Assembly: GCA_002439285.1 (NCBI GenBank)
Contig: DJTQ01000060.1
Span: 1-16,687, forward strand
Length of the DNA stretch: 16,687 nt
Direction of reading: 5' to 3'
From: Paenibacillaceae bacterium UBA6304
GTDB taxonomy: Bacteria; Bacillota; Bacilli; Paenibacillales; Paenibacillaceae
In this document: positions 5,998 to 13,749 of the stretch, piece by piece
Numbering within the stretch: the first letter of the stretch is position 1
Layout: the number at the start of each line of letters is the position of its first letter
Position numbers and translations under genes: made by a program
Notes under the pieces: generated by a model
Database searches by the model: none
Seen by the model: the letters and a program-made list of their open reading frames with translations, nothing else
What the model was told of the DNA's origin: nothing

Positions 5998-7209
5998 TTA
6001 ATGTCCCATACCACCATGGCCCTCACCGGAAGCCGATACGATCTCCAGCATGTCATCGATCTCCGCTTGTGCCGAATACGTCAGATCGTTCTCGTTCCCA
6101 GTGATCCAGGCATGATTGTACGGACCTTCGGCCGGCGAATCCTTGTATTTTTGCTGGATAGACATGATGTACTCCATCACGGAGCCAGGCATCTTGTCTC
6201 TGTCCGTAAATATAAGGGGGGCATGCTTACCCAAATGGGAAAACGGAGCCGCCGCGATTGCTAGTTCCATCTTCTCCTCATTTACAAAGGACAAATTATG
6301 TCCCGGTGTCGTAATGCCCCATCCGAAACCCGTTTCCGGATCTTTGAATTTGGCAAAGGCAATCGCATTCTCATAACTATCGTCTCCGGCGATCCGGGTC
6401 ACGGTTCCGAAGGCTTGCAGCTTGTTTTCAACATTCTTCGAAACAGCCGATTCCGGGCCGATTAAATAAATATGAGCCTTTCCGCCCCTTTTTTGCAAAG
6501 CTTTCTCGGTTTCTGCGGGAATGGCATCCTTCGTTACAAAGAGCAACGGCTCCGGCATATGTGCAATCCAGTTGACCGCAGGCATCGTATATTCCGCCTT
6601 ATCTATGGAGCCGACGACGACGGAATTTGGAAGCTCACCGGCAGCTTCGGCGTAATACGTATCGATCGCCTCCGCCACGGCGGCAGGCTCACTCCCCTGA
6701 ATATGATCGAATTTCAGCTTCATTCTCTTCAACTCGTCTTTTACCTTCTCTGTAACCGGACCCACGAGCACTGCCTGAATTCCGTGGTTGCTCTCTGCCC
6801 CTGTCGGTGAGAGACGCTTCAATTCATCCGCTGTCATCTTCGGCAAACCGTCTGTCGTCACGAACAAAATCGGACCGTTATTGGGATGATGGATCAGATC
6901 GGCACTGGCTGCCGCAATTCCCCAATTTCCTGGATCCACCAGCACCACGCTCCCCGGACGATTGCTCTTCGCGGTTGCCGGCCACAATGACCGGGATACC
7001 AAGACCGCTGCTTCAACCGGGTCAGACGAGTTAATCCGGGTCGTATTTTTGGTTGCGATCCAAGGAACTTGTCCGTTTCCTTCTGCTGTGACTGCGGTCT
7101 TCACCGTCCCGCTTCCTGCCGTTTCATTGCCAGCAGACTGGCAGCCGGCAGCCACGACGCCGGTAAATAAGAGCACAGATAGCCCGATAGCCCACTTTTT
7201 ATGGTTCAT
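5998..7209 (-). CDS. Lipoprotein with cell-wall-binding repeats (CW_binding_2)
   Basis: A 403-aa exported protein. The N-terminus MNHKKW plus an apolar stretch ends in VVAAGC, a lipobox with Cys23 as the predicted lipidated residue; the -3 alanine is slightly unusual. After a Gly/Thr-rich linker, three successive Rossmann-like repeats of the cell-wall-binding repeat 2 type follow, each with a strand such as SVVLVDPGN, AVLVGPVTE or IYLIGPESA and an alternating PILFVT / PLLFVT strand. Other members bind wall polymers. The C-terminus ends GEGHGGMGH, a short His/Met/Gly tail that might bind a metal. ATG 7209 was chosen because GGAGGG lies just upstream; an ATG 15 bases earlier overlaps that site. 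The gene is monocistronic; its end lies 57 nt before the promoter of the guanidine operon, with no terminator seen between. Confidence 0.85.
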   Translation of the reverse strand: MNHKKWAIGLSVLLFTGVVAAGCQSAGNETAGSGTVKTAVTAEGNGQVPWIATKNTTRINSSDPVEAAVLVSRSLWPATAKSNRPGSVVLVDPGNWGIAAASADLIHHPNNGPILFVTTDGLPKMTADELKRLSPTGAESNHGIQAVLVGPVTEKVKDELKRMKLKFDHIQGSEPAAVAEAIDTYYAEAAGELPNSVVVGSIDKAEYTMPAVNWIAHMPEPLLFVTKDAIPAETEKALQKRGGKAHIYLIGPESAVSKNVENKLQAFGTVTRIAGDDSYENAIAFAKFKDPETGFGWGITTPGHNLSFVNEEKMELAIAAAPFSHLGKHAPLIFTDRDKMPGSVMEYIMSIQQKYKDSPAEGPYNHAWITGNENDLTYSAQAEIDDMLEIVSASGEGHGGMGH

Positions 7210-7315
7210 GTAACATCCCTCCATTTTCCATTTTCGCTTATTTTCTTTCCTTATAAACTTACCCCGGAGGTATGTAGAAATTGTGAAGAGTCTATGGAGA
7301 TTTCACGGGCTCGAC

Positions 7316-7344
7316 TTGTGTCGCCAATTTCTTTGCTCTAACAT
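7316..7344 (+). promoter_or_regulatory. Candidate sigma-A promoter of namA
   Basis: TTGTGT (7316-7321), a 17-nt spacer, TAACAT (7339-7344), about 60 nt before the start codon. The match is moderate. Confidence 0.45.
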
Positions 7345-7403
7345 AGACAGCAGAGGCATAGAGAATCATTCAATGTAGACTATCGTGAAAAAGGAGCAAA
7401 CCT

Positions 7404-8414
7404 ATGAAAAACAGACTATTTTCACCCTATACCATAAAAAATGTCACGTTGAAAAACCGGATCGTCATGTCCCCGATGTGCATGTACTCATCTCCGAACG
7501 AGGATGGAAAAATCGGTGATTGGCACCGGATCCATTATGCAACCCGTGCCGTCGGCGGCGTCGGGCTAATCGTCGTGGAGGCAACGTCCGTTCTGCCGGA
7601 AGGACGGATTTCCTATCGAGATTTGGGTATCTGGAGCGAAGAACATGTTGCCGGATTACGGGAAATTACCGACCTCCTTCACCAGAACGGAGCCAAGGCA
7701 GCAATTCAGCTTGCCCATGCTGGCCGTAAAGCTGAACTGGACGAAACAATTTATGCTCCGTCGGCCTTTCCGTTCCCGGGAATGCGAACACCTGCCGAGG
7801 CTGATGACGAGTACATACAGAAGGTCGTCGGTGCTTTTAGGGATGCAGCCCGCCGGGCGAAGGAAGCCGGATTTGATATTATCGAGTTGCACGCTGCCCA
7901 TGGCTATCTAATTAATCAATTTCTGTCCCCATTAGCCAACAAGCGACAGGATCAGTATGGGGGTAGCTTAGATAATCGCTATCGGCTGCTGGGAGAAATC
8001 ATCGAGGCGGTTAAAACGGTGTGGGACGGTCCAATATTCGTCCGCGTCTCCGCTAACGAATATAATGAGAACGGAAATTCGTTGGATCAATATGTTGAAT
8101 TTGCACGGAGAATGAAAGGACAAGGCGTTGATTTGATCGACTGTAGCTCTGGTGCTGTTGTGCCTGCGAACATTGACATCTATCCTGGTTACCAGGTGAA
8201 TTTGTCTCAGGAAATTCGCAACCGGGCGGAAATCGCAACCGGGGCCGTCGGTTTGATCACGCATGCGACCCAAGCCGAAGAAATTCTCGGCAATAAACGC
8301 GCCGATCTGATCTTCCTCGGCCGGGAACTACTCCGCAACCCTTACTGGGCTTTGAATGCCGCCAAGGAGCTTCGTGCCGAAATCGACCGGCCCCAGCAAT
8401 ACGGAAGGTCCTGA
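7404..8414 (+). CDS. namA: NADPH dehydrogenase / old yellow enzyme of the YqjM class
   Basis: A 336-aa FMN-dependent ene-reductase that reduces activated C=C bonds (and some nitro compounds) with NADPH. It begins with the YqjM-class pattern [20 protein letters not shown]. Cys26 and Tyr28 (MCMYSS) are the residues that tune the flavin in Yqj[15 protein letters not shown] carries the two substrate-binding histidines and the tyrosine proton donor, and [18 protein letters not shown] and the late GREL segment are the FMN-phosphate region. The C-terminal Arg335, next to last, probably serves as the arginine finger reaching the neighbouring subunit. AAGGAG precedes ATG 7404. No terminator is seen in the 86 nt before mqnB, so read-through into the menaquinone genes is possible. 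It probably acts in thiol-reactive compound stress. Confidence 0.92.
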   Translation: MKNRLFSPYTIKNVTLKNRIVMSPMCMYSSPNEDGKIGDWHRIHYATRAVGGVGLIVVEATSVLPEGRISYRDLGIWSEEHVAGLREITDLLHQNGAKAAIQLAHAGRKAELDETIYAPSAFPFPGMRTPAEADDEYIQKVVGAFRDAARRAKEAGFDIIELHAAHGYLINQFLSPLANKRQDQYGGSLDNRYRLLGEIIEAVKTVWDGPIFVRVSANEYNENGNSLDQYVEFARRMKGQGVDLIDCSSGAVVPANIDIYPGYQVNLSQEIRNRAEIATGAVGLITHATQAEEILGNKRADLIFLGRELLRNPYWALNAAKELRAEIDRPQQYGRS

Positions 8415-8500
8415 TTCTCCACTAGAGTGTCTTATGAAGAGAGTTAAACAATAAAAGAAAGTGAACGTGAGTCACTGACTTAAGGAGTTGGCAAAATGAT

Positions 8501-9244
8501 ATGACAGATCAAGCAAGCAATCCGTCACCAAGGCGCGACCCGAGCGCACCGATCAAGCGGGTGCTGATCATGACCGCGGTCGAGGCGGAACGCGACGCCG
8601 TGCTGCGCGGCCTGGGCCGCACGTCTGCTGCGGGGACTTCCGCATCCGCAGCAGACGTTGGCGGGGGGCCGGCCGTTGACGTGCGGCTGGCAGGGGTCGG
8701 GCCTGCGCTGGCCGCGGCGGCTACGGCGGCTGAGCTGGCGTCCGGCGCATACGACCTCGTCGTCAGCGCCGGCATTGGCGGCGGCTTCGAAGGCCGCGCG
8801 CCGGTCGGCTCGCTCGTGATCGCGAGCGAGATCATCGCCGCCGATCTCGGGGCGGAGACGCCGGACGGCTTCTCCAGCGTGGACGAGCTCGGTTTCGGCT
8901 CGGCCCGCGTGCCCGTCCATAGTGCGCTGGCCGCACGCTGGACGGAGACGGCCCAGGCCGCCGGCTTGCCCGTTTGCCACGGACCGGTGCTGACACTGTC
9001 CACGGTCACGGGCTCGGCGGCCACGGCCGCGCTGTTGGCCGAGCGCGTACCCGGCGCTGCCGCCGAGGCGATGGAAGGCTACGGCGTCGCCGCGGCCGCC
9101 CACCGCCTGGGAATCCCCGCGCTGGAAATCCGCGCGGTTTCGAATCGCGTCGGCCCGCGCCAGCGCGAGCTTTGGAAGATCGGCGAAGCTTTGCAGGCGC
9201 TGGAACAAGCCTGCTCACTACTACCGGAGGTGCTGCAATCATGA
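8501..9244 (+). CDS. mqnB: Futalosine hydrolase (menaquinone biosynthesis)
   Basis: A 247-aa nucleoside-phosphorylase-fold enzyme that cleaves futalosine to dehypoxanthinylfutalosine in the futalosine route to menaquinone. The N-terminal VLIMTAVEAERDAV, the SAGIGGGFEG glycine loop, the EAMEGYGVAAAA substrate segment and the closing RAVSNRVGPR all fit. The order and the immediate overlap with mqnD make the assignment secure. ATG 8501 has AAGGAG upstream; the stop overlaps the mqnD start (ATGA). The base composition is striking: lines sampled within the gene are 75-80% G+C, against about 50% in namA. Codons 41-53 contain a perfect 13-bp inverted repeat in an Ala/Ser-rich insertion (RTSAAGTSASAADVGGG), which is not part of the catalytic core. 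The frame is intact, so the gene is presumably functional. Confidence 0.92.
   Translation: MTDQASNPSPRRDPSAPIKRVLIMTAVEAERDAVLRGLGRTSAAGTSASAADVGGGPAVDVRLAGVGPALAAAATAAELASGAYDLVVSAGIGGGFEGRAPVGSLVIASEIIAADLGAETPDGFSSVDELGFGSARVPVHSALAARWTETAQAAGLPVCHGPVLTLSTVTGSAATAALLAERVPGAAAEAMEGYGVAAAAHRLGIPALEIRAVSNRVGPRQRELWKIGEALQALEQACSLLPEVLQS
8621..8658. repeat. Perfect 13-bp inverted repeat inside mqnB
   Basis: ACGTCTGCTGCGG (8621-8633) and CCGCAGCAGACGT (8646-8658) are exact reverse complements separated by 12 nt. In mRNA this would be a very stable hairpin about 120 nt into the coding region. Confidence 0.9.
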
Positions 9245-10095
9245 ATATAGCTTTTTCGCCTTGCCCTAATGATACTTTTGTTTTTCATGCCCTGGTGCAC
9301 GGTCTCATCCCCGGGGCACCGGACTTTGACGTCACGTATGCGGACATCGACATTACCAACGGCCTTGCGGCCGCTGGCAATGGTCCCGATCTCCTGAAAA
9401 TCTCTTACGCCGCCCTGCCCTGGATGCTGGACGAGTACGCCTTGCTGCCCTGCGGCGGAGCGCTCGGCCGCGGATGCGGACCGCTCGTCCTGACGGCGGA
9501 CGGCCAGCCAGGCGCAGGAGCCCTAGCCGGTAAGCGAGTCGCTGTGCCGAGCGAACGCTCGACCGCCTACCTGCTATTCCGGCTATGGGCCGCGCAAAAC
9601 GTGCCGGGCGGCATCGGCGAGATCGTCGTACTTCCGTTCGACGAAATTATGCCGGCCGTTCAGAACGGCTCGATCGACGCCGGGCTCGTCATTCATGAAG
9701 CCCGGTTCACGTATACGAACTACGGTCTGCATATGCTTGCCGATCTCGGCAGCTGGTGGGAGTCCGACACCGGGCTTCCTATCCCGCTCGGGGCCATTAT
9801 TGCCCGGCGTTCCCTGGATTTGAACGCCATCTCAGGGTGGATCCGCGCCTCTGTAGAGTACGCCTGGACCCATCCCGAGGCCTCTGCGGATTACGTACTC
9901 CAGCATGCGCAAGAAATGTCCCCGGACGTAACGAAAGCCCATATTAACTTGTACGTCAATGAGTACACGGCGAATTTGGGAGACGACGGCTACGCCGCGA
10001 TCACTGCCCTGCTTGACCGGGCTTCCCGCGAAGGACTTGTCCCCGCGGTCGATCTATCCCGTTTGAAGCTGGACCCCTCTGATGTGACTAAATAG
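9241..10095 (+). CDS. mqnD: 1,4-dihydroxy-6-naphthoate synthase (menaquinone biosynthesis)
   Basis: A 284-aa enzyme that converts cyclic dehypoxanthinylfutalosine to 1,4-dihydroxy-6-naphthoate, a late step of the futalosine pathway. The protein has the periplasmic-binding-protein-like fold of MqnA/MqnD. It starts IAFSPCPNDTFVFHALVHG, the family hallmark. His152 in VIHEARFTY corresponds to the catalytic histidine of characterised MqnD, and LGSWWESDTGLPIPLGAI follows as usual. ATG 9241 overlaps the mqnB stop by four bases and has CGGAGGTG upstream, so earlier in-frame starts within mqnB are not needed. G+C falls from about 72% early in the gene to about 48% near its end. The other pathway genes (mqnA, mqnC, mqnE) are not in the window. 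A strong terminator follows. Confidence 0.95.
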   Translation: MNIAFSPCPNDTFVFHALVHGLIPGAPDFDVTYADIDITNGLAAAGNGPDLLKISYAALPWMLDEYALLPCGGALGRGCGPLVLTADGQPGAGALAGKRVAVPSERSTAYLLFRLWAAQNVPGGIGEIVVLPFDEIMPAVQNGSIDAGLVIHEARFTYTNYGLHMLADLGSWWESDTGLPIPLGAIIARRSLDLNAISGWIRASVEYAWTHPEASADYVLQHAQEMSPDVTKAHINLYVNEYTANLGDDGYAAITALLDRASREGLVPAVDLSRLKLDPSDVTK

Positions 10096-10096
10096 C

Positions 10097-10156
10097 AATA
10101 AGAAACCACCCTGGGAAGATCAAGGGTCAAGCCCCAGGGTGGTTTCTTATTTGTTC
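10097..10156 (+). terminator. Strong terminator after mqnD with a 19-bp perfect stem
   Basis: AATAAGAAACCACCCTGGG (10097-10115) pairs perfectly with 10133-10151 around a 17-nt loop, and TTGTTCT follows. The A-rich left side makes it potentially bidirectional. Confidence 0.9.
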
Positions 10157-10183
10157 TCTCATGTCCGGCATAGCACGTAAGGA

Positions 10184-10369
10184 TCTAACGAACCCTCCAA
10201 ACGCTATTTATCGCGTTTTCCCCTTTTAGAGATTTTAATGAACTCAGGAGTCTTTATTTGCCAAAAAAGCTCCCCAAAAGGCTGATATTCTCTCAATAGC
10301 GTGTCTGGAGTTCTTTAAATTCCAAAATTACTGAAATATAGGCAAATAGCAACTGTCAGATTCGTTAGA
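10184..10369. repeat. Palindromic cluster of four degenerate ~27-bp repeats
   Basis: A motif resembling AATAGCGTGTCTGGAG followed by TTCGTTAGA occurs four times. It is on the minus strand at 10184-10210 and 10234-10260 (more degenerate), and on the plus strand at 10293-10319 and 10342-10369. The order is reverse, reverse, forward, forward, so the whole 186-bp block is an imperfect inverted repeat whose outer ends are TCTAACGAA and TTCGTTAGA. No gene lies in 10157-10417. Confidence 0.6.
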
Positions 10370-10417
10370 ACATTAGTTACTAAGCCCTTCATATGCACAC
10401 TTCTTATCCCCGCCAAA

Positions 10418-11308
10418 TTACGCTCCACCAAACCGTTGACGGTATCCGCATTTGCGGCACAGTTCCTCTACCGCCACACGGCGAGAGAATCCGTCGTATA
10501 ACCGATTTGCCCGCTCGCCTTCGACGATCTCCGAGAACGGTGTCTCATGGACATTGCCCAGGTTAATGATCCCTTCGCCGTCAAGACAACACGGGATGAC
10601 CGTACCGTCCACGAGAATTCCCGCTTGGTTGCGAAGACCATGGCAAAAACCCCGGCCATCGTCTTCTTGGGCTCTTAAATCCGGCCAATCGAATTCATGA
10701 TCCTGGTTCAGGTAAATGCGGTCAGCCAGTTTAATGCCGCTGCCGGGCACCACCTTTTCCTCGATATGAAAATCCAATCCGAATTCCTTCTCGATCAACT
10801 CCAAAGTCGCGCGGTTTCGGCTAAGCTCCAAGTTAGTCTCGTTATCCCTCGTCAAATTCCAGAGCCGGAACGACACGAGCATATCAGACGCTGCTGTCGC
10901 TTCCCTAACGAAGGATAAAACACTGGTGATATACCCTTCTCTGTCTGTTGATCCTTCATGCCCGTCAAAGCTGTGCAAGGAAAAATTCATCTGCCGGAGC
11001 GCCGGTTTACCGAGAAGCTTAGGTGCGGCTTTACGGATCAGCGTGCCATTCGTCGTAATGTTAACTTTAAACCCTTTTTCATGGCTGATATCGAGCAGTT
11101 GATCGATTTTGGGATGCAGCAGCGGCTCTCCTTTGACGTGAAAGTAAATATAGTCGGTGTGAGGCTTGATATCGTCAAGAATTTTCACAAAATCTTCCAC
11201 TTTGATAAATTGCGATTGCCGGTGGGTCGGCGGACAAAAACTACAGGCCAGATTGCAAATGCTCGTTGTTTCTATGTAGAACTTTTTGAATTTTTTCATG
11301 ATTGCCAT
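10418..11308 (-). CDS. Radical SAM/SPASM domain protein
   Basis: A 296-aa protein. C18, C22 and C25 (SICNLACSFC) form the CxxxCxxC motif that holds the 4Fe-4S cluster used to cleave S-adenosylmethionine. HVKGEPLLHP is the usual glycine-rich SAM-contact segment, and TTNGTLI the next strand. The C-terminal part has a SPASM-type auxiliary cluster region: GFCHGL, DGTVIPCCLDGEG, LGNV and finally LCRKCGYRQRF, giving five cysteines in the expected order. SPASM enzymes modify peptides, proteins or other substrates; no precursor peptide gene was seen nearby, so the substrate is unknown. The start may be ATG 11308 (AGCAGG almost adjacent) or ATG 11299 (longer spacing). It is not MqnC or MqnE despite the nearby mqn genes: its motifs and length differ. 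Confidence 0.88.
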   Translation of the reverse strand: MAIMKKFKKFYIETTSICNLACSFCPPTHRQSQFIKVEDFVKILDDIKPHTDYIYFHVKGEPLLHPKIDQLLDISHEKGFKVNITTNGTLIRKAAPKLLGKPALRQMNFSLHSFDGHEGSTDREGYITSVLSFVREATAASDMLVSFRLWNLTRDNETNLELSRNRATLELIEKEFGLDFHIEEKVVPGSGIKLADRIYLNQDHEFDWPDLRAQEDDGRGFCHGLRNQAGILVDGTVIPCCLDGEGIINLGNVHETPFSEIVEGERANRLYDGFSRRVAVEELCRKCGYRQRFGGA

Positions 11309-11503
11309 TAACCTGCTTCTTTCGATATTTTTAAGATAGACTGAAATTACAACGGTTGCGGTGTATCAATCGACGCAGCTCTCTTATTCATGGGATTCCC
11401 CCATTCTAGCCTATACATCGAACTATGATTTCCATCACACAAACTCTATTCTATCGTATTTTCACATTCATCCCAACAGCAAAATTATAACGCGCAAGCA
11501 GAA

Positions 11504-11923
11504 TCAGTCAAAAAATTGCATATGCGGCTTGTCTGTCTTGTAATAATTCATGCGGTCCGCCAACGTGCCGGTATGGAATTCAAATCTATGACCGTCCGGA
11601 TCTAGAAAATAGACCGACTTAAAATCCCGCGCATCCCGATTTCGACCCTGCAGCACGACAGCACCCGCCTGCTCCAATTTCTCCAGCCATCTCTCCAAGT
11701 CCGCTTCCTTGACCGTAAAGGCAATATGCGTGTATGTATGGACCTCTTTGTCCCGATTGACATCCTCCTGGTTCAAGGCGACCCAGAGACCGTTCAGATC
11801 AAAGTAAGCCAACGATCTTCCCTTTACAAGCAGTTTGGCGTCAAATACGGTCTGGTAAAATAGAATGGACTTTTCCAGATCCGATACGGAAAAGCAAAAA
11901 TGGTTTATTCCCTGCAGTTTCAT
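11504..11923 (-). CDS. fosB: Metallothiol transferase FosB (fosfomycin resistance)
   Basis: A 139-aa enzyme of the vicinal-oxygen-chelate fold that opens the epoxide of fosfomycin by adding a thiol, bacillithiol in Firmicutes. The metal ligands His8 (GINHFCFSVSD), His66 (YTHIAFTV) and Glu115 (FEFHTG) are all present at the standard spacing. The conserved KLLVKGRSLAYFDLNGLW and GRNRDARDFKSVYFLDPDGH stretches and the closing FHTGTLADRMNYY match characterised FosB proteins closely. The length is full. ATG 11923 has GGAGG upstream with a nine-base gap. It seems to be a single-gene unit; 11309-11503, ahead of the radical SAM gene, holds no gene and no clear promoter. Confidence 0.93.
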   Translation of the reverse strand: MKLQGINHFCFSVSDLEKSILFYQTVFDAKLLVKGRSLAYFDLNGLWVALNQEDVNRDKEVHTYTHIAFTVKEADLERWLEKLEQAGAVVLQGRNRDARDFKSVYFLDPDGHRFEFHTGTLADRMNYYKTDKPHMQFFD

Positions 11924-11950
11924 CCCTTTTCCTCCGTTCTAATTCATCCC

Positions 11951-11979
11951 AGCAGGGGCCGGGATTTCCCGGTCCCGCT
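11951..11979. other. GC-rich hairpin upstream of fosB
   Basis: AGCAGGGGCCGGGA (11951-11964) and TCCCGGTCCCGCT (11967-11979) form a stem with one bulge. There is no T run on either side. It could mark the end of the DUF4183 pseudogene transcript or a fosB leader structure about 30 nt ahead of its start. Confidence 0.5.
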
Positions 11980-12030
11980 GACTAAGGGCGCATGATGCCG
12001 CCAAGCGGTCACAGCCGAAAAACTATGCCA

Positions 12031-12499
12031 CTACCCTCGCAGCACATTCAACTCCACATTTTCAATGATAATCGGTGTTCTTGCAAATACAACATCCGGA
12101 CCAAGATCAAGTCTCAAAGCGGAAGGTTCAGTGGAATATATCCTGCTTTCTTGTATAGCTCCATTCATAAATAAATTTGAATACTGTTTAAGGATAGGCC
12201 GTCAAAAGCATCAATCGGCTCTCCAAAATCATTCGTAAATTGGTTAGCATCTATAACGATCAAAGACTCCAAATTGGTATCAGGTATATAAAAGCACCGG
12301 TATACCGCGGGTACAATCGTGATATCCGAGCTGCCCGCCGGCCACTGAGGACCTTCAGGTCCTCGTTCTCCTCGATTCGAAATGGATATGAAATGACCCG
12401 GCCGTAAGCCGGGTCTCTAATGTCGGAATGTCTAAGAATCTCCAATTGAAATCTCACGTCATATGTACATATCTTTAAACTTACCTTCCAGCCATTCAT
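12031..12499 (-). pseudogene. Frameshifted DUF4183 gene with a short collagen-like segment
   Basis: Minus-strand reading frames give one DUF4183 protein in pieces. From about 12370 down to 12186 one frame reads [13 protein letters not shown] (a short collagen-like Gly-X-Y linker), [19 protein letters not shown], then [21 protein letters not shown]. At about 12183 the frame shifts by one missing base, and the next frame continues [37 protein letters not shown] and VELNVLRG, ending at TAG 12031. These are the expected consecutive DUF4183 segments. Upstream, a third frame starts at ATG 12499 behind GGAGG (MNGWKVSLK) and reads into the linker region, implying a second shift near 12370; its N-terminal sequence I do not recognise. 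DUF4183 proteins occur in spore-forming Bacilli, often with collagen-like spacers. Sequencing error is the alternative to true decay. Confidence 0.7.
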
Positions 12500-12569
12500 C
12501 CTAATCCTCCATACACCCTTGGCATGCAATGCATAGAATAAAGCAAATAAAGAAGAAAAGGTGATTCCA

Positions 12570-13640
12570 TTGGCCAGTTTTCGTAAAGCTTATTTGCTTA
12601 AACAGCGTTATGCCGCCCGAATGCTAAAACAGCGGGGGATTCATGGTGTCGGCGTCGGTTTTCGCGAACCTTCCAAGCCGCATAAAGGTGCAGCCGTCAT
12701 TGTCTATGCGGATGCAATTTCGACTGCGGCCGGCAAAAGAAAAAGAGGAAAAGGAAAACCCAAAGCAATATCTTTGCCCGCAAAGCTAAAATCCGAAATT
12801 CCCGTTCGCATTGTGAGGTCAACCAAATTTCACAAAAATAGTTTAACTCCCTCACGCTTCCGAAGAAGGATCCGGCCCCTAATCGCTGGTTATAGCGTTG
12901 GAACGACAAGTGTCTCGGGAACTGCAGGGTTGATTGTAAGCGAAAAAAAACGTCCGCTAAGCCGTTATATTCTGAGTAACAATCATGTTCTGGTCAATGA
13001 AAATTCAAAGCGTCCTTCCGTTACGCTTCAGCCAGGGGGAGCCGACGGAGGGACAATTCCCAGGGACAACATCGGGCGCATAGACCGGTTCGTCAAGCTC
13101 CACAAGAAAAGACCCAATTTCCTGGATGCGGCAATTTCAAAGCCTTTTCGCCGCAACTTACTGTCCCCGACCTATGCCGTATACGGAAATGTACCGGGCT
13201 TCGTCCGCTCTTACCGCATTGGCGACAAGTTCAAAAAGGTCGGACGAACAACTGGAGTTGTCACGGGGACCGTTGAATCCATCCATACGGATATTCAGGT
13301 GAACTATGGGGATTACGGCAATTTAGGAACCATCACATTCAAGAACCAGAGCGTAATCCGAGGTAAACGCCCCGTGTCGCTTAGCGGAGATTCCGGTTCC
13401 GTCTGGCTGACGCGTCGAGGTAATATGGCGGCAGCCGTCAATTTCGCCGGTTCGGAAGAAGGTCACCTCTCCATCGCTTATCCCGTCGAATGGTTTATGA
13501 AGGTGTTTGGAACCCGCGTCGCACGTCCCGGTAAACGTTCTATCCTGGCACCGGGAAGAGGAGCAAAACAGAAATATATGTGCATTCGCCCGCTGGGGTC
13601 CAAAACAGAAAAAACATTGCGACCCCAAAAATGCCGTTAG
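12570..13640 (+). CDS. Trypsin-like serine peptidase domain protein without signal peptide
   Basis: A 356-aa basic protein. The N-terminal GIHGVGVGFREPS and AAVIVYAD strand pattern resembles the bacterial Nal1-like peptidase group. A complete chymotrypsin-type triad is visible: His139 (YILSNNHVLVNE), Asp186 (FLDAAIS) and Ser275 in SLSGDSGSVWL. GRTTGVVTGTV precedes the serine as usual. There is no signal peptide or membrane segment, and the Lys/Arg-rich linker (residues about 55-105) is unusual. The start is TTG 12570, preferred because AAAGGTGA lies about five bases upstream; the in-frame GTG 12561 sits on that site. Upstream, CATAGAATA at 12532-12540 fits the sigma-E/sigma-K -10 pattern CATANNNTA, with ATAC about 17 bases earlier, hinting at mother-cell expression. 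Confidence 0.8.
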   Translation: MASFRKAYLLKQRYAARMLKQRGIHGVGVGFREPSKPHKGAAVIVYADAISTAAGKRKRGKGKPKAISLPAKLKSEIPVRIVRSTKFHKNSLTPSRFRRRIRPLIAGYSVGTTSVSGTAGLIVSEKKRPLSRYILSNNHVLVNENSKRPSVTLQPGGADGGTIPRDNIGRIDRFVKLHKKRPNFLDAAISKPFRRNLLSPTYAVYGNVPGFVRSYRIGDKFKKVGRTTGVVTGTVESIHTDIQVNYGDYGNLGTITFKNQSVIRGKRPVSLSGDSGSVWLTRRGNMAAAVNFAGSEEGHLSIAYPVEWFMKVFGTRVARPGKRSILAPGRGAKQKYMCIRPLGSKTEKTLRPQKCR

Positions 13641-13661
13641 AATGATCATCTAAAAAGCAAA

Positions 13662-13724
13662 TTAAAAAGAGGAAAGCTCCTACGGCAAGCGGCTTAATCG
13701 GCTTGGCCAGGAAAGCTTTCCTCT
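13662..13724 (-). terminator. Terminator of the sigma factor gene
   Basis: AGAGGAAAGCT (13668-13678) and AGCTTTCCTCT (13714-13724) pair perfectly. Inner CCT/AGG and CAAGC/GCTTG stems fill most of the loop. The T-rich run (TTTTTAATTT) follows only in the minus direction, so it serves the sigma gene. It may also slow convergent transcription of the peptidase gene. Confidence 0.75.
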
Positions 13725-13749
13725 AATATGGGATCGATAATTTACGCGT

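Noticed and set aside
8509..9300. Long minus- and alternative-frame reading frames across mqnB.
   Set aside because: They result from the very high GC content, which removes stop codons; only the mqnB frame carries recognisable family motifs.
10418..11308. MqnC or MqnE, because a radical SAM gene lies near mqnB and mqnD.
   Set aside because: The protein has SPASM-type C-terminal cysteines, is shorter than those enzymes and lacks their motifs.
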